Of a stretch of 14,541 bases of DNA, positions 13,324-14,541 are shown in pieces; positions within the stretch are counted from its first letter, which is position 1; each line of letters opens with the position of its first letter. The DNA lies in contig SDOA01000104.1 in assembly GCA_004524595.1 (NCBI GenBank), forward strand, positions 1 to 14,541. The letters run 5' to 3'. Made by a program: the position numbers and the translations under genes. A model generated the notes under the pieces. It worked only from the letters and a program-made list of their open reading frames with translations, was not told where the DNA came from and searched no databases. Origin of the DNA: Candidatus Thorarchaeota archaeon. GTDB lineage: Archaea; Asgardarchaeota; Thorarchaeia; Thorarchaeales; Thorarchaeaceae.

Positions 13324-14298
13324 ATGGCTAGAAAGGCAGTAATCGCAATCGGTGGAAATAGCCTCATAAGAGATAAAGATCACAAGACAATCCCAGACCA
13401 ATATGCTGCAACTGCAGAAACATGCAAGCACATCGCAGATATGATAGAGCAAGGTTGGGATGTAGCCATTACATCAGGTAATGGTCCTCAAGTGGGTTTT
13501 ATACTACGGCGGTCAGAACTAGCAGAACATGAACTCCATCCAGTTCCTCTTGATTACTGTGGAGCTGACACCCAAGGTGCTATTGGTTATATGATACAGA
13601 GAGCTCTCTACAATGAATTTCATAACAGAGGAATTGAAAAGAATGTAGCTTCTCTTGTTACACAAGTAAGAGTTTCAAAAGAGGACCCAGCCTTTGAAAA
13701 TCCAAACAAGCCAATTGGTTCATTTATGGATGAAAAAACAGCAAAGGCAAGAGCTGATGATAATGGATGGATTGTTCGGGAAGATGCTGGCAGAGGATGG
13801 AGACAAGTAGTACCCTCCCCAATTCCGAAGGAAATCATCGAGCTTCCAGCAATAAAGGCATTAATTAATCAGGGAATCATTGTGTATTCCGTTGGAGGAG
13901 GAGGTATCCCCGTCATCGCTAATAATGAGGGAGAGCTTGAAGGTATTGATGCGGTCATCGATAAAGACAGAGCATCAAGCCTACTCGCCACAGGGCTTGA
14001 CGTGGATGTTCTAATCATATCAACAGCTGTCGAGAAAGTTTACCTCAATTATGGAAAAGAGAATCAACAACCAATAGATAAGATGGATCACTTCCAAGCT
14101 CAGAAGTATATTGAGGAAGGACATTTCGCTCCAGGCAGCATGTTACCAAAGATTGAGTCATGCATAGAGTTCATCAAGAATGGCGGACAGATGGCTATAA
14201 TCACTGATCCTCTGAATCTAACAAGAGCTCTCAATGGTGAAACAGGAACAAGAATCGTTGGTGGCTTCGCGATACCTCCACCACCAGAACGAAGGTAA
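13324..14298 (+). CDS. arcC: Carbamate kinase
   Basis: Amino-acid-kinase-fold enzyme that interconverts carbamate plus ATP and carbamoyl phosphate plus ADP, either making ATP in arginine or purine breakdown or supplying carbamoyl phosphate. From the ATG at 13324 it has 324 residues, near the usual 310. The motifs are AIGGNSL (8-14), TSGNGPQVG (50-58), SVGGGGIPV (189-197) and IDKDRASSLLA (212-222), where Lys214 is the expected catalytic lysine; GSMLPKI (271-277) and GTRIV near the end are also typical. An in-frame ATG at 13285 would add a 13-residue basic extension, but AGGAG lies only two or three bases before it, whereas GGAG (13310-13313) precedes 13324 by ten bases. The family normally begins at this point. 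A RidA gene follows 52 bases downstream. Confidence 0.94.
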   Translation: MARKAVIAIGGNSLIRDKDHKTIPDQYAATAETCKHIADMIEQGWDVAITSGNGPQVGFILRRSELAEHELHPVPLDYCGADTQGAIGYMIQRALYNEFHNRGIEKNVASLVTQVRVSKEDPAFENPNKPIGSFMDEKTAKARADDNGWIVREDAGRGWRQVVPSPIPKEIIELPAIKALINQGIIVYSVGGGGIPVIANNEGELEGIDAVIDKDRASSLLATGLDVDVLIISTAVEKVYLNYGKENQQPIDKMDHFQAQKYIEEGHFAPGSMLPKIESCIEFIKNGGQMAIITDPLNLTRALNGETGTRIVGGFAIPPPPERR

Positions 14299-14350
14299 GA
14301 CTGTACCGTTACATTAATCGAATGGTAAGCATTAGCATGTCTTGATTAAA

Positions 14351-14541
14351 ATGAATCCAGAACAGGTTTCAACCACCAATGCTCCAAAGGCAATTGGACC
14401 ATATTCCCAAGGAATCAAAGCAAATGGTTTTGTGTTCTGCTCAGGGCAGATTCCAGCTAATCCAGAAACTGGGGAATTGATCACGGGCTCTATCACAGAG
14501 CAGACCAAGCAGTCCTTATCAAACGTAAAAGGCGTCATAGA
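14351..14541 (+). CDS. ridA: RidA (YjgF/YER057c) family reactive imine deaminase, partial
   Basis: The N-terminal 63 codons of a RidA-type protein, cut by the window end. Small trimeric proteins of this family hydrolyse reactive enamine and imine intermediates to ketoacids and ammonia. The first residues read NAPKAIGPYSQGIKANGF, then FCSGQIP, NPETGEL and ITEQTKQSL, all characteristic of the family. The catalytic Arg near position 105 is outside the window. The ATG at 14351 is assumed; an in-frame TTG lies three codons earlier, and neither has a clear ribosome binding site, so it may be read in an operon with carbamate kinase. The two fit a nitrogen-compound catabolic step, but no further pathway gene is visible. 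Confidence 0.92.
   Translation, partial: MNPEQVSTTNAPKAIGPYSQGIKANGFVFCSGQIPANPETGELITGSITEQTKQSLSNVKGVI

Noticed and set aside
14332..14538. Minus-strand frame at the right edge
   Set aside because: It is the shadow of the plus-strand RidA gene, whose residues match the family closely.
1..14541. Mobile element, prophage, CRISPR or defence island
   Set aside because: No transposase, integrase, long terminal repeats, spaced direct repeats or known defence domains were found; the toxin-antitoxin-like pair alone is not enough.

Overview
The window looks like chromosomal DNA from an uncultivated archaeon. It carries a two-repeat TATA-binding protein, AT-rich TATA-type promoters, short leaders and AGGAGG/GGTG-type ribosome binding sites. 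An Asgard-type lineage such as Thorarchaeota is a guess from gene flavour, not a demonstrated placement. I see no rRNA, tRNA, CRISPR array, transposase or integrase. Several genes appear to start at TTG behind a good Shine-Dalgarno (SD) sequence.

Left part (1-2124): a small cysteine-studded PadR-type repressor with operator-like repeats around its TATA box, then the general transcription factor TBP with its own promoter, leader inverted repeat and terminator-like hairpin. Between 1200 and 1390 there are three consecutive hairpins in non-coding DNA. Then comes a probable divergent pair: a Cys4 zinc-knuckle-like small protein (minus strand) and a 45-residue ribbon-helix-helix protein (plus strand). 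They are separated by three phased GTATAC palindromes. A 66-codon reading frame overlaps the ribbon-helix-helix gene by ATGA.

Middle part (2116-9713, minus strand): an M50 membrane metalloprotease has its own promoter. Upstream of it lie two tight blocks transcribed the same way. The first is an NAD-dependent epimerase/dehydratase and an LctP-type lactate permease. The second is a TatD-associated-type radical SAM protein, a metallo-beta-lactamase-fold hydrolase and a 2,4-dienoyl-CoA reductase-like FMN/FeS/FAD oxidoreductase. A 116-base gap with a repeat cluster separates the two blocks.

Right part (9830-14541): a TPR protein with an internal duplication; a convergent sirtuin carrying the Tyr/Arg pair typical of class III deacylases; a divergent helix-turn-helix regulator with a Cys/His tail; a crotonase-fold protein lacking one catalytic Glu; carbamate kinase; and the start of a RidA deaminase that runs off the end.

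Taken together this is a heterotroph's housekeeping and metabolic region (organic-acid uptake, acyl-CoA and enoate chemistry, acyl-lysine removal, carbamoyl-phosphate and nitrogen metabolism) mixed with an unusual number of small regulators, most with a palindromic candidate operator close to their own start. No single new multi-gene defence or mobile system is evident. The best leads are the Cys-rich PadR operon head, the GTATAC divergent unit and the oxidoreductase/hydrolase/radical SAM cluster.
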